A DNA stretch of 64,000 bases from Heterocephalus glaber (taxonomy: Eukaryota > Chordata > Mammalia > Rodentia > Bathyergidae): contig NW_004624734.1 of the NCBI RefSeq assembly GCF_000247695.1, positions 8,489,237 to 8,553,236 of the forward strand, written 5' to 3'. How positions within the stretch are numbered: position 1 is the stretch's first letter; every line of letters begins with the position of its first letter. The position numbers and the translations under genes are program-made. The notes beneath the pieces are model-generated. The model was given only the letters and a program-made list of their open reading frames with translations, had not been told where the DNA came from and did no database searches. Shown here piece after piece: positions 1-11,965 of the stretch.

Positions 1-980
1 GAATCTATAAAGAACTTTAAAAAATCAGACCTCCCAAATTTAAAGACCCAAACTAAAAATGGGCATCTGAAATGAACAGACATTTCTGAGCCAAAGAAGT
101 AGAAATGGCAAATAAACATGAAAAAATGTTCAACCATCATTGGTCATTCAAGAGATGCAAATGAAAACAATACTGAGATTCCATCTCACCCCAGAAAGAA
201 TGGCTGCTATCATTAAATCAACCAGTGACAAATGCTGTTGGGGCTATGGGGAAAGAGGAACACTCTCCACTGCTGGTGGGAGTGTAGACTGGTGCAACCA
301 CTGTGGAAATTGGTATGGAGATACCTCAAGGAACTAGGACTAGAAGTCCCACTTGACCCCGCTATTCCATTGCTGGGGACCTTCCCCAAAGAATTAAAAG
401 AATCATACCACAGTGATATATGTGCACCCATATTCATAGCAGCACAGTTTATAATAGCTAAAACTTGGAAACAACCCAAATGCCCATCAACTGGAGACTG
501 GATAAAGAAAATGTGGTTTTTTAGAAATAAAATGGAGTACTACTCAGCCATAAAAAGTGAAAAATTAGAGAAATGTATAGTTAAATGGATGCACATTGAG
601 GTGATACTCTTAAGAGAAATAAATAGGATGCACACTTGTAAATACTGAATAGTTTCTCTAGTGTGAGAAACTGAAAGTGTAAGTAAGGACTAAAAGGTAT
701 AATAGATAATGTGAAATAGGAAGAAACTGGTCAAAGGGGAAGGAGAAGTGGGAGGGGTAGGGGAAAGGAAAGAAGGGAGTGGAATTAATGTAAAAAATGA
801 AAAAAATGGAAACAAAGTCTTTGTAAATAGGGAGGGATGGAAGGGTTGAAGGGAGGGAAGGGGAAGGGGAAAAAATAAGAACCAAGAGAGATTATGAAAA
901 GGTGCAAATTTCCAATGATGAATGTCATTATATTGTATACCTAAAATGTACCAATAAAATATGAAAATGTTAAAAAAAGA
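1..980 (+). mobile_element. L1 (LINE-1) 3' end, truncated by the window edge
   Basis: The first ~648 bases translate, with breaks, into the C-terminal part of L1 ORF2, including the segments PLWKLVWRYLKEL, DPAIPLLG, WKQPKCPS and MEYYSAIK, which are typical of that region. An A/G-rich 3' UTR follows and ends in an A-rich tail near 960-980. Base 1 corresponds to about base 9600 of the longer L1 copy in this window, and the two share their 3' UTR, so they belong to the same rodent L1 family. The copy is dead: the frame is broken before position 232. Confidence 0.9.
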
Positions 981-1117
981 AAATTAGTCAACTAGCTTTA
1001 GAAAGCAATAAAATGGACTTCTCATTATAGAAAATATTGAAAATACAACAAGAAGATCAACCATATGTCATCCATGAAATCAACTAATAGTACTTGGATG
1101 TATTTTCTTCCAGCCTC

Positions 1118-1178
1118 TGTCTCTCTGTCTGTCTCTGTCTGTCTGTTTCTCTCTCTCTTTCTCTTTCTCTCTCTCTGA
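1118..1178. repeat. (TCTG)/(TC)n simple repeat
   Basis: Imperfect pyrimidine-rich run of TCTG, TCTC and TTTC units. The flanks at 981-1117 and 1179-1385 are AT-rich and show no gene. Confidence 0.85.
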
Positions 1179-1389
1179 ATAGGTAATGTAAGTGGGAACA
1201 AATCACATGCTGTTTGATATCTTGTTGTTTTGAATTAACATTTTATTATGAACACTTCCTTGTGTTTTAACAACTGCTCTCTGACTCCAGTGTCCACTTT
1301 CCTAGCCCTGTGACCTTGAATCATTCATTTCGTCTTGCTAAACCCCCTAGTTCTCTTTTTTAAAATAACCACAATCTTACTGGGTAGAG

Positions 1390-1830
1390 GCTGCTGGTGT
1401 ACACCAATATCATTTTCTCCCTCTTGGCAGACATATCGTTTAACTCTATTTCTCTGCCTCCTTTGCAGCTCAATGAGGCCACGTGACTATTCTGGCCAAT
1501 GGGACATGGGAAGAAGTGGTGTATGCTGCTTGTGTGCCTGATTCATCAAATCTCCCACAACGGGTCCTCCCTTCTCTCCTGCTAACCTCCAGGACCCCCA
1601 GGCTGACTGGATGAACAAAGGCCATCATGAAACAACAGGTGGAAGAGCCTCAGAATGGAACAGACCTGGGTCTCCAAGTCAAAGTTTAAAGAAGAACTCA
1701 CATGACCTATGATGCCAACAAGAGATAAACCTTTGCCCCTTAGAGTTATTAAGATTGGTTTGTTTCTTTAACCTACCTTAGCTCAACAGCTACTGAAACC
1801 TTGTGCCATTTCAATAAAATATGTGAAATC
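1390..1830 (+). repeat. Probable ancient interspersed repeat
   Basis: The block contains a 'ggccacgtgact...ggccaatggga' segment and ends with 'gataaacctttg'. This resembles an old mammalian repeat family whose name I cannot fix. There is no coding potential. Confidence 0.3.
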
Positions 1831-2461
1831 AATTGTCCATAAAAGGCACCTCAATGTGAGGCTTTAGAAATTAAAGAACAATAGAAGAATGAAGAAGCCA
1901 TTTGTTAAATTGGAAGACACGCGTTTGTGGGATTTCCGGGAAGGAGGTCGCTGGGGACAGTGGGAAGTAAAAGAGATGTTGAGTGGGAGCTGAAGGATGG
2001 GTATGGGAGAAGATGACTCATCCAACCCATGCATCAACCACCCAGGAGGCAGGAAAAGCAATGAGGAACTGCCTGGGCCTGGAAGTGGGGCATGTGCCCA
2101 AGTGAGGGACAGGGGGATGCTCAGTTGCCAGCAGCCACTTGACTCAGTCAGGACCTGTGCTTCTCAGTCCAATCACACCTCTACTCATCCAGCTGCTTAA
2201 CACAAAGCTAAGGATCCCCGACATTGCAGCTCCTCAGCCTGTGCCCAATTTCTTCCCAAATCCTGCAATTCTACACAGTAAATGCATCTCTAAGGAGAAT
2301 CACTTTCTCCATTTCCATCCTACCATCTTCAAGTAGTCACCTCTGCCTCTCACATGGGCCTTTCCAGCCCTACACACAATCTCACTATTTCACTCTCCCT
2401 ACCACGGCCAAAGTGTCCCAGGAAATGCAGTGTGATTGTGTAACACACACTCCATAGACAC
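1831..2461. other. Intergenic, nothing recognised
   Basis: Only short chance frames are present, and no repeat family is recognised with confidence. Confidence 0.5.
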
Positions 2462-2720
2462 TGGATGTGGTGGTTAATTTTAATGCATCAACTTGGCTGG
2501 GTCTTGGTGCCCAGATATGTGGCCAAATACATTCCAGGTGTGTCTGTGAGGGTGTTAGGGATGTGATGAATGTTGAAAGCCAACAGAGCCTGCCTTGTTC
2601 GTACAGCTGCCCAGTGCCTGCGAAGGGAACACACAGTGGGTCTGTGTGCAAACTTCAAGACTGTAGAGAAGGGGGGTCCAAATTATGGCCCAATTGGAAA
2701 TCTCTGGTCTATTGGTCCAC
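2462..2720 (+). repeat. Ancient mammalian repeat fragment
   Basis: The stretch 'tggttaattttaatgcatcaacttgg' (seen in pieces) followed by 'gtgcccagatatgtggcc' matches a repeat sequence widespread in mammals. The far end, 'caaattatggccc', may belong to a different, hAT-like fragment. I do not assign a family name. Confidence 0.45.
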
Positions 2721-2984
2721 AAAGACCACTCTTTGACTGCATGAAAAATGCTCACCTTCCAACAATTCCCATTGCACAATCCCTGATCATAAAGTGATTA
2801 GATAAAGCTCACTGCCTTTGGCAGCAACCCCACCCATGACATTCACCCATATACCCGAAGATCCTGCTGCTCCTCCCAGCTTTTCCATTTCCCACCCTCC
2901 TGCATTCCTGTTCTCAGTGGCAAAACCTTCTGGTTTCATCCCAGCCTCCCTTTCCTTTCTAAAGAGGCAAATTCAGCTTGTACT

Positions 2985-3075
2985 CAGCTGCTAATTTCAT
3001 GTAGCCTGGGGCAAGTGGCTTAACCTTTCTGGGTTAGGTTCCTCCTCTGTAAAGGGAGAGGCTGGATGGAAAGAT
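2985..3075 (+). repeat. MIR SINE fragment
   Basis: Contains the MIR core pattern 'ctggggcaagtggcttaacc' followed by a degenerate 'cctcctctgtaaa' segment. Confidence 0.6.
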
Positions 3076-3308
3076 CCTCAGCTGCCCAGTGGCCCTGCCC
3101 GTGTGCTGTGCAGGCATTGACTTCCTCCTGCTTCTTGGCCTGACTGGCCCTTCTTGCCGCCAGGACTTCCTTTGCCTGGGAGCCAAAGTCCACTACTCGC
3201 CATTCTACCCCATGTAACTCCTAAGTCAGCCAGCACCAGCCACACCCACCTAGAGGGGAAAGCGGGACCGCCAATGTAAGACAGGATTCTTCACCTTCAT
3301 TCCTTCCG

Positions 3309-3670
3309 TACAGTGGACCCTTGACTTATGAACTCAATTCTTTCTCGAGGGCTGGTTGTGACTCATTTGGTCAATTGAGGGCTCAGGCTCCTCTACACAG
3401 CCTTCAAAGTCTCTCTCCTGTACACAGGCGGATCTCAGTGTCCTTAGAGAGACAATGCCCAGAGTTTTTCAAGCCCACACAAGAAAGGATGTTGTCGTCT
3501 TCCTTCCAGAACTCTTTAAGGGTTAAATCTGTATCTAAGACCATCTGGGAGCACAAGCGGCTGGCATTCAGGTCATAACTCAAGATTTTGTTCATAAGTT
3601 AAAACTAGATTCCGGTCATAACCCAAGTTGTTCATATGTCAGGCAGGTTGTAACTTGAGGGTCCACTGTA
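3309..3670. mobile_element. Tigger/pogo-like nonautonomous DNA transposon, both ends present
   Basis: The element opens with TACAGTGGACCCTTGA and closes with the inverted form ending in GGGTCCACTGTA. This gives ~14-base terminal inverted repeats flanked by TA dinucleotides at 3309-3310 and 3669-3670, the target-site duplication expected of Tc1/mariner-pogo elements. The interior has internal inverted similarity ('gacttatgaac' against 'gttcatatgtca') and no transposase frame, so it is a MITE-like fossil of about 360 bases. Confidence 0.75.
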
Positions 3671-3707
3671 CCTGCAATTGCAGGAGCAGGCTTGACCCCT
3701 CTGTGGG

Positions 3708-3711
<4 letters not shown>

Positions 3712-3763
<52 letters not shown>
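3712..3763. repeat. (AC)26 microsatellite
   Basis: Uninterrupted AC dinucleotides over ~52 bases. It is probably length-polymorphic. Confidence 0.97.
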
Positions 3764-3765
<2 letters not shown>

Positions 3766-3839
3766 CACATTTCCTTTGTTTCCAGCAGGGTTTTTTTGGT
3801 TGCCTGCAACAGAAGCTAATTCTGTCAGGTCTAAGGAGG

Positions 3840-4075
3840 AGGAGAAGAGTATAGTTTCAAGAACATTCTAATAGATCCCCCTCCTTGTTTGCTAGTGTCT
3901 GTCTTTTGCAAATGGGAAGGGTACCAGGAGACAGAGGGAGGGGAAGAAGGGGGTGTAAAAAGAATTATTAGGATGTTACTACTGCATGTACACGTACCAA
4001 CTCCCCGCAGTGAATGCAATCATGATCTACTGCAAATGTCTACTAATAAAAATTAAAATTAACAAAACAAAACAA
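3840..4075 (+). repeat. Possible L1 3' UTR fragment
   Basis: A purine-rich tract ('ggagacagagggaggggaagaag') is followed by a sequence ending in 'aataaaaattaaaatta', which is L1-tail-like. No ORF2 portion is visible, so the assignment is weak. Confidence 0.3.
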
Positions 4076-7000
4076 GCAAACTGACCTCCCATGTTGTCAC
4101 CAACCAAGTTAAGAAACAACATCAGGAACACGTTCAAAGCCCCCAAGTGCCCTTCTGAGAGCCCTGACCACATTCTATCCTCACTTCATACTCTGCAAGT
4201 CCAAACGATTCTTCCAATCCCTGCGTCATACCCTCACTACTTGATTTAAAGTCTCAGTGAAGTCACTTGGGGTGGACGGGAGGCCACCCGAAGGCCATTG
4301 AGGGGACTGCTTGTTATAGAAGACAGGCACTGCAAGAGTCCCTGGTGGGCTGCCCCTTGGAAGGCTGGCTCCAAAGGATGCGCCCTTCCTCTGGTCTGAC
4401 TCCCTTTCCCTTATACTTTGCTTTCACTTGGATGCGTAGCCTGAGCTGGAACAATGTTTGAGCACCAGACGGCAGGCTGGGCTTGGAATCGCTCCTCGCC
4501 CTATCTTGGCCATTTTTGCCTTGAAGCCGGCAGAATGGTTTTTTCCCTCCAAGTGGGTTATTTTCCAAGAAATTCCTGGGTCTTCCACACAAAAGATGAA
4601 GTCCTTTGGGTCAACCCTACAGCGCACATCCTGAGACATGCCCAGCACCCCATCTTGGGAGAGAAGCCATGGATGAGGCTGAAGCCAAAGCAATAGCTTC
4701 CCCTGGTGCCGAGTGACCAAGGTCACTCACAGCCCACCAAAACCAATTCCCCTGGTGGCTTAGAGACAGACGTGCCAGGTGGAGCACACTCCCCAGGCTG
4801 TCAGGATGAGTGCTGCTTCATGGTCTAGAACTTGACCTTAGTGTGGGCTTCCTCCATCCTCTCTTCTCTTGCCCCATAATTCAGACCCTGGATGTGTAGT
4901 GACCCAAATCCAACCATGTAAATGACACCAGTGAGCAATGGAGTAATGAATAGCAGGAACTTGGGTCCCTGGGGGAATACAGCTGCCCTGACTACCCAGA
5001 CAGCCCGCTAAAGATGGGCGCCCAGTGAGGACACCTATGCCTCCCAAAGCCAGTTATTGTAGGACCCAGAGGAGAAGCGTCCCTTGATAGGGGGTCAGAA
5101 AATCCTCCTGGCCAACAGCTCTCAGCCCCACTTCTCCCTGTGTGTGGTGGGACCTCGGCCTTTGGGTAAAGACATTGTCACCCCACAAGGCGGGCCAGTA
5201 GTGAGCACAAGAATCCTGAATGAGTCAGACGTTTCTATTGTTCTGTCAGTAAAGATTGGAGGTTTGATGCCACGAGAGGCAGCGTGGTGGGGCTGAGGGA
5301 GGGACTCAGACCAGATCCCTTAGGCTGAATTTGTTCTGTTTTGGTGAGGATCAAGAAGGGTGGGGCTTGGTGCTGCTTCAGAAGATGCCAGAGATTAACC
5401 TATTAGAACCAGGGAGGGGGAAACAGGAAGAGAGAGAGAGAGAGAGAGATTCAGAGAGACAAAACAACAGTGGGAGAGAACAAGGAGGCTTGTGGTGAGA
5501 TCACATTTCACTGTACCAAAGCCCGAGCTTTCTGTCTGCTCCCCAGAGTCTGAGCCCCATCATTACCAAGACGAAAACCATCTGGTCTTCCGATGAGATT
5601 GCGTTCTTCCAGCTCCCCAGCCGCGTGGGGAAGGAATGTCATGCCTGAGTCAGAGGAGGCTCGATCACCTCAGCCCTGGCTTCTGATGACCAGAAAGTGG
5701 GGCCCGGAAACTGGGGGCTGCTGAGAACCGCCGGGCTTGTCCTCCTCCCCGAGGCATACCTGAGCCACCTGGGAAGTCCTTGAATTTGGCAAAATGGTTC
5801 CCAGTCTACTTGATATTCAAGCCTGATGAGACGACCTGAGTGAAGAGGGGAAACAGGCTCGGCACAGGGATGCAGTATGCCGAAGGTGGTAGGACCAAGA
5901 GAAGACAGACTCCAAGCTCCCCTCCAAGGCCCTTTTCCAGGGACACGCAATCTGCAGTATGACATCTCTGTCACCGGGCTGCAGAGAAGATGGTGGGATC
6001 AGACTGTAGCATGGATGGCTGGGGCTCTTGTGCTGGTGCCTTGGGTGGGGGCCGTGCCAGGCCAGCTTAGAGGGCAGGGTAGTGCACAACAGGCACAGCC
6101 TTCCAGGTGGCTGTAGCTCCCGACCTCCCAGGACCATCCTTCCTGAGCCACGGGATAACTTGGGTGCCTGTTCCCCTTCTCCAGACTCCCCATTTCCTGG
6201 CTAATCTTGTTTCTGGGCTTGTGGTCCCTTCCTCTGTCACTGAAGCTAACAGCAGGTCACATCCTTCTTACTCTGCACGATGCAGACACTGACTCTCCTG
6301 CTTCCCCCTACACACGGAAGCTCCCTTGGGATTAAGCAGCCCAGATAACCTAGCTTCAGACTGATTAGCTGCCTTGACTCCATGCACAACCTCAGATGCC
6401 CCTGGCTGTGTCACAGAGCACAGGATGTGGGCATCTGGGCAGGGAGGGGATTATTCTACCAGCCACAGTGGCCCTTTGGGAGCATGGGTCCTGGTGGAGG
6501 ACCCATAGGTGTGGGTCACCTAGAACCACAGAGCCAGCAGCCGACAGGAGTAGGAGAAGTAGGCCTCAGATGGCCTCCTAACACCGCATTTCTTGGGAAC
6601 TAAAAATGGGTTTCCTGATTCTCTGGATGGAGGATGTCTGACCCACGGGTTCTTGGCCAGATCGACGGGCACAGAAAGGCAATGAGGACCACCTGGCCCC
6701 ACTGGGCTGCGGGCTTGGAAATCTGAGTGGGAGTTCCAGAAAAGCCAGCCATCAGCTGTCCACAGAAACATAGGCTGAAAAGCTTTGGGAGAGAAGGGAT
6801 GAACAGAGGCCATAAGAAGAGGGGAGGTGGGGAGACAGAAGCTGCAAGAGACACAGACCAGGGTGCAGGGTCTCTGTCTCTCTGGGAGGAGAGGAGGGAG
6901 CAGCTGAGCCTTAGGAATGGGGCTCTGTGATCTGCTGCTTTGTGCCTGCCTCTGGCAGCCCCAGAGCAAGAAAGAGCTAGGTGCTTTACTGCGGAGCCCG

Positions 7001-7685
7001 ATGTAGCCTGGGACACGTCCTCCCTACGGCCCTTGGCAGACATTTCTGGGACACACAAGCACCCTGCACAGGGAGCCTTGCCTCAGGCCCTGCTGCTCTG
7101 CTGACCCTGCCAGGGTCCCTTCTGCAAAGTCACTTCCTGTCATGGGTCTGAAGCCCTAAGTAGCCATGCTGATACTGTCACTCCTCTCCAGGTCACAGAG
7201 GAGACTGGCAGAGGGAGCCACTGGCTGCAGAGCCCGGGTCCAGACAACTGCTCTATGAAGGGTGAGGAGGTCATGGCCTGCGACCCTGGGTCGGCGAGAT
7301 CTCCGGCAAGACTGGCAGGCCCATTCCTCCTTCCACCATCTACGCAAATGCCGACAATGTCCTTCCTCCCAAGACTTGGGGAAACCCACAGGGCCTGGAG
7401 TCCCCCAAGGAGCTGGGCCCCCCAAGCTACAGGTCAGCACCCCCTGGTTTAGCAATCTCCCCCTGGCCCTTGGCACTGTCTGGGCATTGCTGCCTGTCTG
7501 CACTGCCCCTACACACTCCTGAGCCAGTCCCTCGAGACTGTCCTCTGGCAGGTGTCTTACAGCCTCCTCCACCCAGAGTGCAGGGACCAGGGTCTGGTTC
7601 TCAGTGAGCAGAAAGAGGGGCATCGAGAGCTGGATCGGGCACTGAGACACAAGACCAGCCTCCAAAATCCAACTCTCCAATTCTT
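4076..7685. other. Intergenic, nothing recognised apart from a short (AG)n
   Basis: A GC-moderate unique-looking sequence. An (AG)n run lies at ~5428-5449. Overlapping frames of 60-183 codons occur on both strands, none with a recognisable domain. No promoter or exon pair stands out. Confidence 0.6.
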
Positions 7686-7689
7686 GGTG

Positions 7690-7795
7690 TGACCTCAGGT
7701 GACTCACTGTGCTTCTCTGAACCTCAGTTTCCCCACATGTAAAATGGGCCTGATCATAACTATTTCACAGATGTGTTCTGAGTATTAAATAAAAC
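7690..7795 (+). repeat. MIR SINE fragment
   Basis: Contains 'gtgacctcaggtgactcactgtgcttctctgaacctcagtttcc' (seen in pieces) and 'tgtaaaatggg', the characteristic MIR core and 3' segment. Confidence 0.8.
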
Positions 7796-7814
7796 TACAG
7801 CACAAAAAGCATTA

Positions 7815-10290
7815 AGGAAATTGAACATGTAATTAAAAAATTACCAACGAAGAAAAGCCCTGGCCCTGATGGATTCACTGTTGAATTCTACAAGAAATTT
7901 AGAGAAGGTCTAATGCCGCTACTCCTCCAACTCTTTAATGAAATTGAAAGGGAAGAAATACTCCCAGATTCATCCCTGGAATCAAGTATTACTCTGATTC
8001 CAAAACCAGAGAAGGATCTAACTAAAAAGGAGAATTACAGGCCAATCTCCCTAATGAACATACATGCAAAAATCCTCAATAAGTTACTGGCAAACAGAAT
8101 GGAGCAAATCATCAAGAAGGTTATACACCATGACTGAGTTGGATTCATCCCAGGGATATAGGAATGGTTCAACATATGCAATTCATCAATGTAATACACC
8201 ATATCAACAGAGCCAAGGACAAAAACCATACGATCATCTCAATGGATGCAGAAAAAGCATTTGACAAGGTCCAACATCCATTCATGATAAAAACCTTACG
8301 GAAAATTGGTATAGATCATCTTTATCTCAATCTGATAAAAGCCATCTATGACAGACCAACAGCCAACATCATACTAAATGGTCAAAAACTGAAAACTTCA
8401 CTCTAAAATCAGGAACAAGGCAAGGATGTCCATTGTCACCACTCCTATTCAATATAGTTCTGGAAACACTAGCCAGAGCAATTAGACAAGAGAAAGAAGT
8501 AAAACAATAAGGATAGGAAAGGAAGAGGTTAAATTACCATTACTTGTGGATGACATGATACTCTACATAGAAGACCTCAAAACTCCACCAAAAGACTTCT
8601 AGATTTGATAACCAAATTCAGTGGCGTAGCTGGATACAAAGTCAACACTCAAAAAACAATAGCCTTTCTGTACATGAATAACAGACTCACAGAGAGAGAA
8701 ATTAGAGAAACAATCCCTCTCACAATAGCATCCAAAAAAGTAAAATACCTAGGAATCAATCTAATGAAGCAAGTAAAAGACCTCTACATTGAAAACTATA
8801 GTACTCTGAAAAAGGCGATTGAAGAGGATATCAGAAAATGGAAAGATATACCTCGTTCTTGGATAGGAAGAACCAATATAGTGAAAATGGCCATACTTCC
8901 AAAATTGTTATACAGATTCAGTGCTGTCCCAATCAAAATCCCAACAGAATATTTCACAGAATTAGAAAAATAATCCTAAAATTCATTTGGAACCAGAGGA
9001 AACCTAGAATAGCAAAGGCAATTCTGGGCGACAAAGGCAAAGCAGGGGCTATCATAATCCCTGACTTTAAATTATACTACAAAGCTACTGTGATTAAAAA
9101 AACTCAGCATGGTACTGGCAAAAGAAGAGGGCTGAGGGTCAATGGAACACACTGGAGGATGCAGAAACAACTCCAGACATATGCAACCACCTCATATTTG
9201 ACAAAGGACCCAAACACCCTCACAGGAAGAAAAATAGCCTCTTTAATAAATAGTGCTGGAAAAACTGGCTTTCCACATGCCGAAGATTGGAACTAGACCC
9301 ATATCTTTCACCATGCACTAACCTAAAATCCAAATGGGTCAAAGATTTAAATATTAAAACAGAAGCACTAAATCTGCTGGAAGAGAGAATAGGTAGAACA
9401 CTTGAGGACATAGGAGTAGGCAAAGACTCCATGAACAAAACCCAGACCACGTGGGAAATATTACAAAGAATTGACAACTGGGACTTCATCTTATTAAAAA
9501 ACTTTTGCACAGCAAGAGAAACCACTAACAGAGTGAAGAGACAACCCACAGAGTGGGGAAAACTTTTTACCAGCTATTCTGATAAAGGACGATTATCTAG
9601 AATCTATAAAGAACTCAAAAACATCAGACCCCTCAAATTTAAAGACCCAGTGCAAAAATGGGCATCTGAAAACAAGACACTTCTCAGATGAAGAATTAGA
9701 AATGGCAAATAAATATATGAAAAAGTTTTCAACATCAGACAAAGAAGTAGAAACAGCAAATAAACATATGAAAAAAAATTCAACATCACTGGACATTTGA
9801 GAGATGCAAATGAAAACAACACTGAGATTCCACCTCCCTCCACAAAGAATGGCTGGTATCAAGAAATCAACCCATAACAAATGCTGGAGAAGCTGTGAGG
9901 AAAAAATAACCTTTCTCCACTGCTGGTGGGAGCATAGACTGGTGCAACCACTGTGGAAATCGAAGAACTAAAAGTAGAGGTTCCATTTGACCTGTCTATA
10001 CCTCTCCTTGGTATCTTCCTAAAGGAATTAAAAGCATCATACCACAGTGATATATGCACACCCATGTTTATAGCAGCACAGTTTGTAATAGCTAAATCTT
10101 GGAAACAGTCCAAATGCCCATCAACTGCCAAGTGGATAAAAAATATTTTTATACAATGGAGTACTACTCTGTCATAAAGAAGGATGAACTTCAGACATTT
10201 ATAGCTAAATGGATGGACCTTGACACCATACTCTTAAGTGAAATAAATAGGACACACTTGTTTAAATACCATATTGTTTTCCTGGTGTGA
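7815..10290 (+). pseudogene. L1 ORF2 remnant (reverse transcriptase to C-terminus), broken
   Basis: The translation shows L1 reverse-transcriptase landmarks in order: [16 protein letters not shown] (~7955), [20 protein letters not shown] (~8035), [17 protein letters not shown] (~8240) and the catalytic aspartate pair in [11 protein letters not shown] (~8540), where V replaces the usual A of the FADD box. Then come the thumb region (IKYLGINL-like, ~8740) and the C-terminal domain with DLSIPLLG, SKCPST-like and MEYYSVIK segments (~9980-10190). In an active element this enzyme nicks DNA and primes reverse transcription. Here at least four frame changes and internal stops (for example near 8135, 8404 and 8971) make it non-functional. 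The N-terminal endonuclease domain and ORF1 are absent because of 5' truncation. Confidence 0.92.
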
Positions 10291-10533
10291 GAAACTGAAA
10301 GTGGAAATAAGGACTGAGCTGTATAATGGATGTTGGGAAATGGGAAGAAAGTGTTCAGATGGGAAGCGGAACAAGGGAAGAGGGAGGGAGAAAGGAAGGA
10401 AGGGACAAGAAAAAAAGTGAAAATAGAAGGAAAAAATGGAAACAAAGCTTCTGTACCCAGGGAGGGGAGGGGGCTTGAGGGGGGGATGGGATAAAATTTT
10501 AAAAAGAAAAGAAAAGAAAAAAAGAAAAGAAAG
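7815..10533 (+). mobile_element. L1 (LINE-1), 5'-truncated copy with poly(A)-like tail
   Basis: A ~2.7 kb 5'-truncated L1 that runs from the ORF2 reverse-transcriptase region to the 3' UTR and an A-rich (aaaag)n tail. A candidate 9-base target-site duplication, AAAGCATTA, lies at 7806-7814 and 10534-10542. It belongs to the same family as the copy at the window start. The 3' UTR carries the A/G-rich tract usual for this family (10370-10500). An internal ~49-base tandem duplication lies at about 9691-9788. Confidence 0.93.
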
Positions 10534-10542
10534 AAAGCATTA

Positions 10543-11762
10543 TGCTGAGTTCTGCCTGAAAGAAGGTGGTGAATCGTAGCTAATAATCCCGTAAGATTAC
10601 TGGTGGGAGAGGGGAGGGCCAATTTCCAACTGACTCAGTGGTTTTTCAGAGTGACACTGTCAGGGGGTCCCAGGCCAGACAGAAGCCTCCCAGAGCAGGA
10701 AACAAGGCCTGGGCCTATGCATGAGCCCACATGACCTCGAACTGCAGACAGAGAGAGGCCTTGAGTGGCCCTGACACTGCCCTGGAGAGTAAATGGGAAT
10801 GTAATTAAATGACCATGATACTGAGCAAGTGGTGGGAGTGCAGAGTGACCCCAGGTAGGCATGGAAGGGACAGCATCCGTGTGCCACTGTGGCCGGATCC
10901 GGCCTTGGCCTGCAGCCCTGATGCATGAATTCAAGTCCCACTGTCCCCATGGACACAGGAAGGCCAACTGGAAGTCTCCTGCTGCCTGAGTCATGGGACA
11001 CTCACCCAGGGCCCCGGGGAGCAGGGCTGCTAGAAGTGTGTGAGTGCCACACCTGCACTTTGTCTGTCTGGCACAGCCCATCGGAGAGGCCGCTTTGGAG
11101 CTGCATTTCCAAAGGCAGAGCCCAGAGCCTTAGTGGAGACTCAGAGCACAGGCCATGCAGCTCCTGGGGCACCCTCTGCATGGTACTGCAAGGGGTGGGG
11201 TGCCAGCACCCTGAGTTCTGCCACTGTGGTGACATGAGCCTCAGAAAGCCACTAGGGAAGAGAGAAGCCACCCCAAGTGCAACTGACCACCTGTGAGGTC
11301 CCAGGGACAGCAGCCTGGGTCCACAGCCTCGGGGTGGGAAGTGGACGCACACACTCGTGGGGTCCCCAGCACACAGTGCGTCACAGCACCTCTGTGCCCA
11401 GAGTGGATTGAGCACCCCGGAAGCACCTGAGCGACTGTCCCCTGGCCTCCCCAAGGTTCCATTTGCACCTTCCAGACCTTTTTTTCTGAGTTTCTCGAGC
11501 ACTTTGTTGCTGTAAGAGGACATGGGGAGCAGCCTAGCAGTGCTGTGGGGCAGAAGGGGAGCCACAGCTCATGTGCATCCTGGGGACAGCACTGCAGAGC
11601 CCACAGTGCCTTCTGGGTACCAGGCACATTCTGAGCCCAGGAGCCATCAGGGAGAAGGCAGGCCAGGCCCCTGAGGTCTTGGGGCTTTGCTTCTGGAATG
11701 GGAGCCCTACCTGCAGAGGACAAGGGAAAAGCAGAGGGTGGACACTGGGGAGGGGCGGGTCC
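10543..11762. other. Intergenic, nothing recognised
   Basis: GC-rich unique sequence with long overlapping chance frames on both strands and no domain, promoter or repeat that I can name. Confidence 0.6.
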
Positions 11763-11965
11763 CTGAATGTGTCTGTGTGTGATGTGTTTATGTGCTGTGT
11801 GTGGTGTGTTAGCGTGGCGTACATGTGTGCTTGGAGCATGTGTTGTCGGGGGGGGGTATGTGTGCTGCATATTTGTACAGCATGTGTGTTGGCACATGTT
11901 GGGGTGTGTGTGGTGTATGTTGAGGAATGTGGTTATGTGGTATGCGTGTGTGTGTGTGTGTGTGC
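11763..11965. repeat. Degenerate TG-rich simple repeat
   Basis: Imperfect GTGT/GTATGTG units with a run of eight or more G near 11848-11857. It ends in a pure (TG)n at ~11943-11965. Confidence 0.85.
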
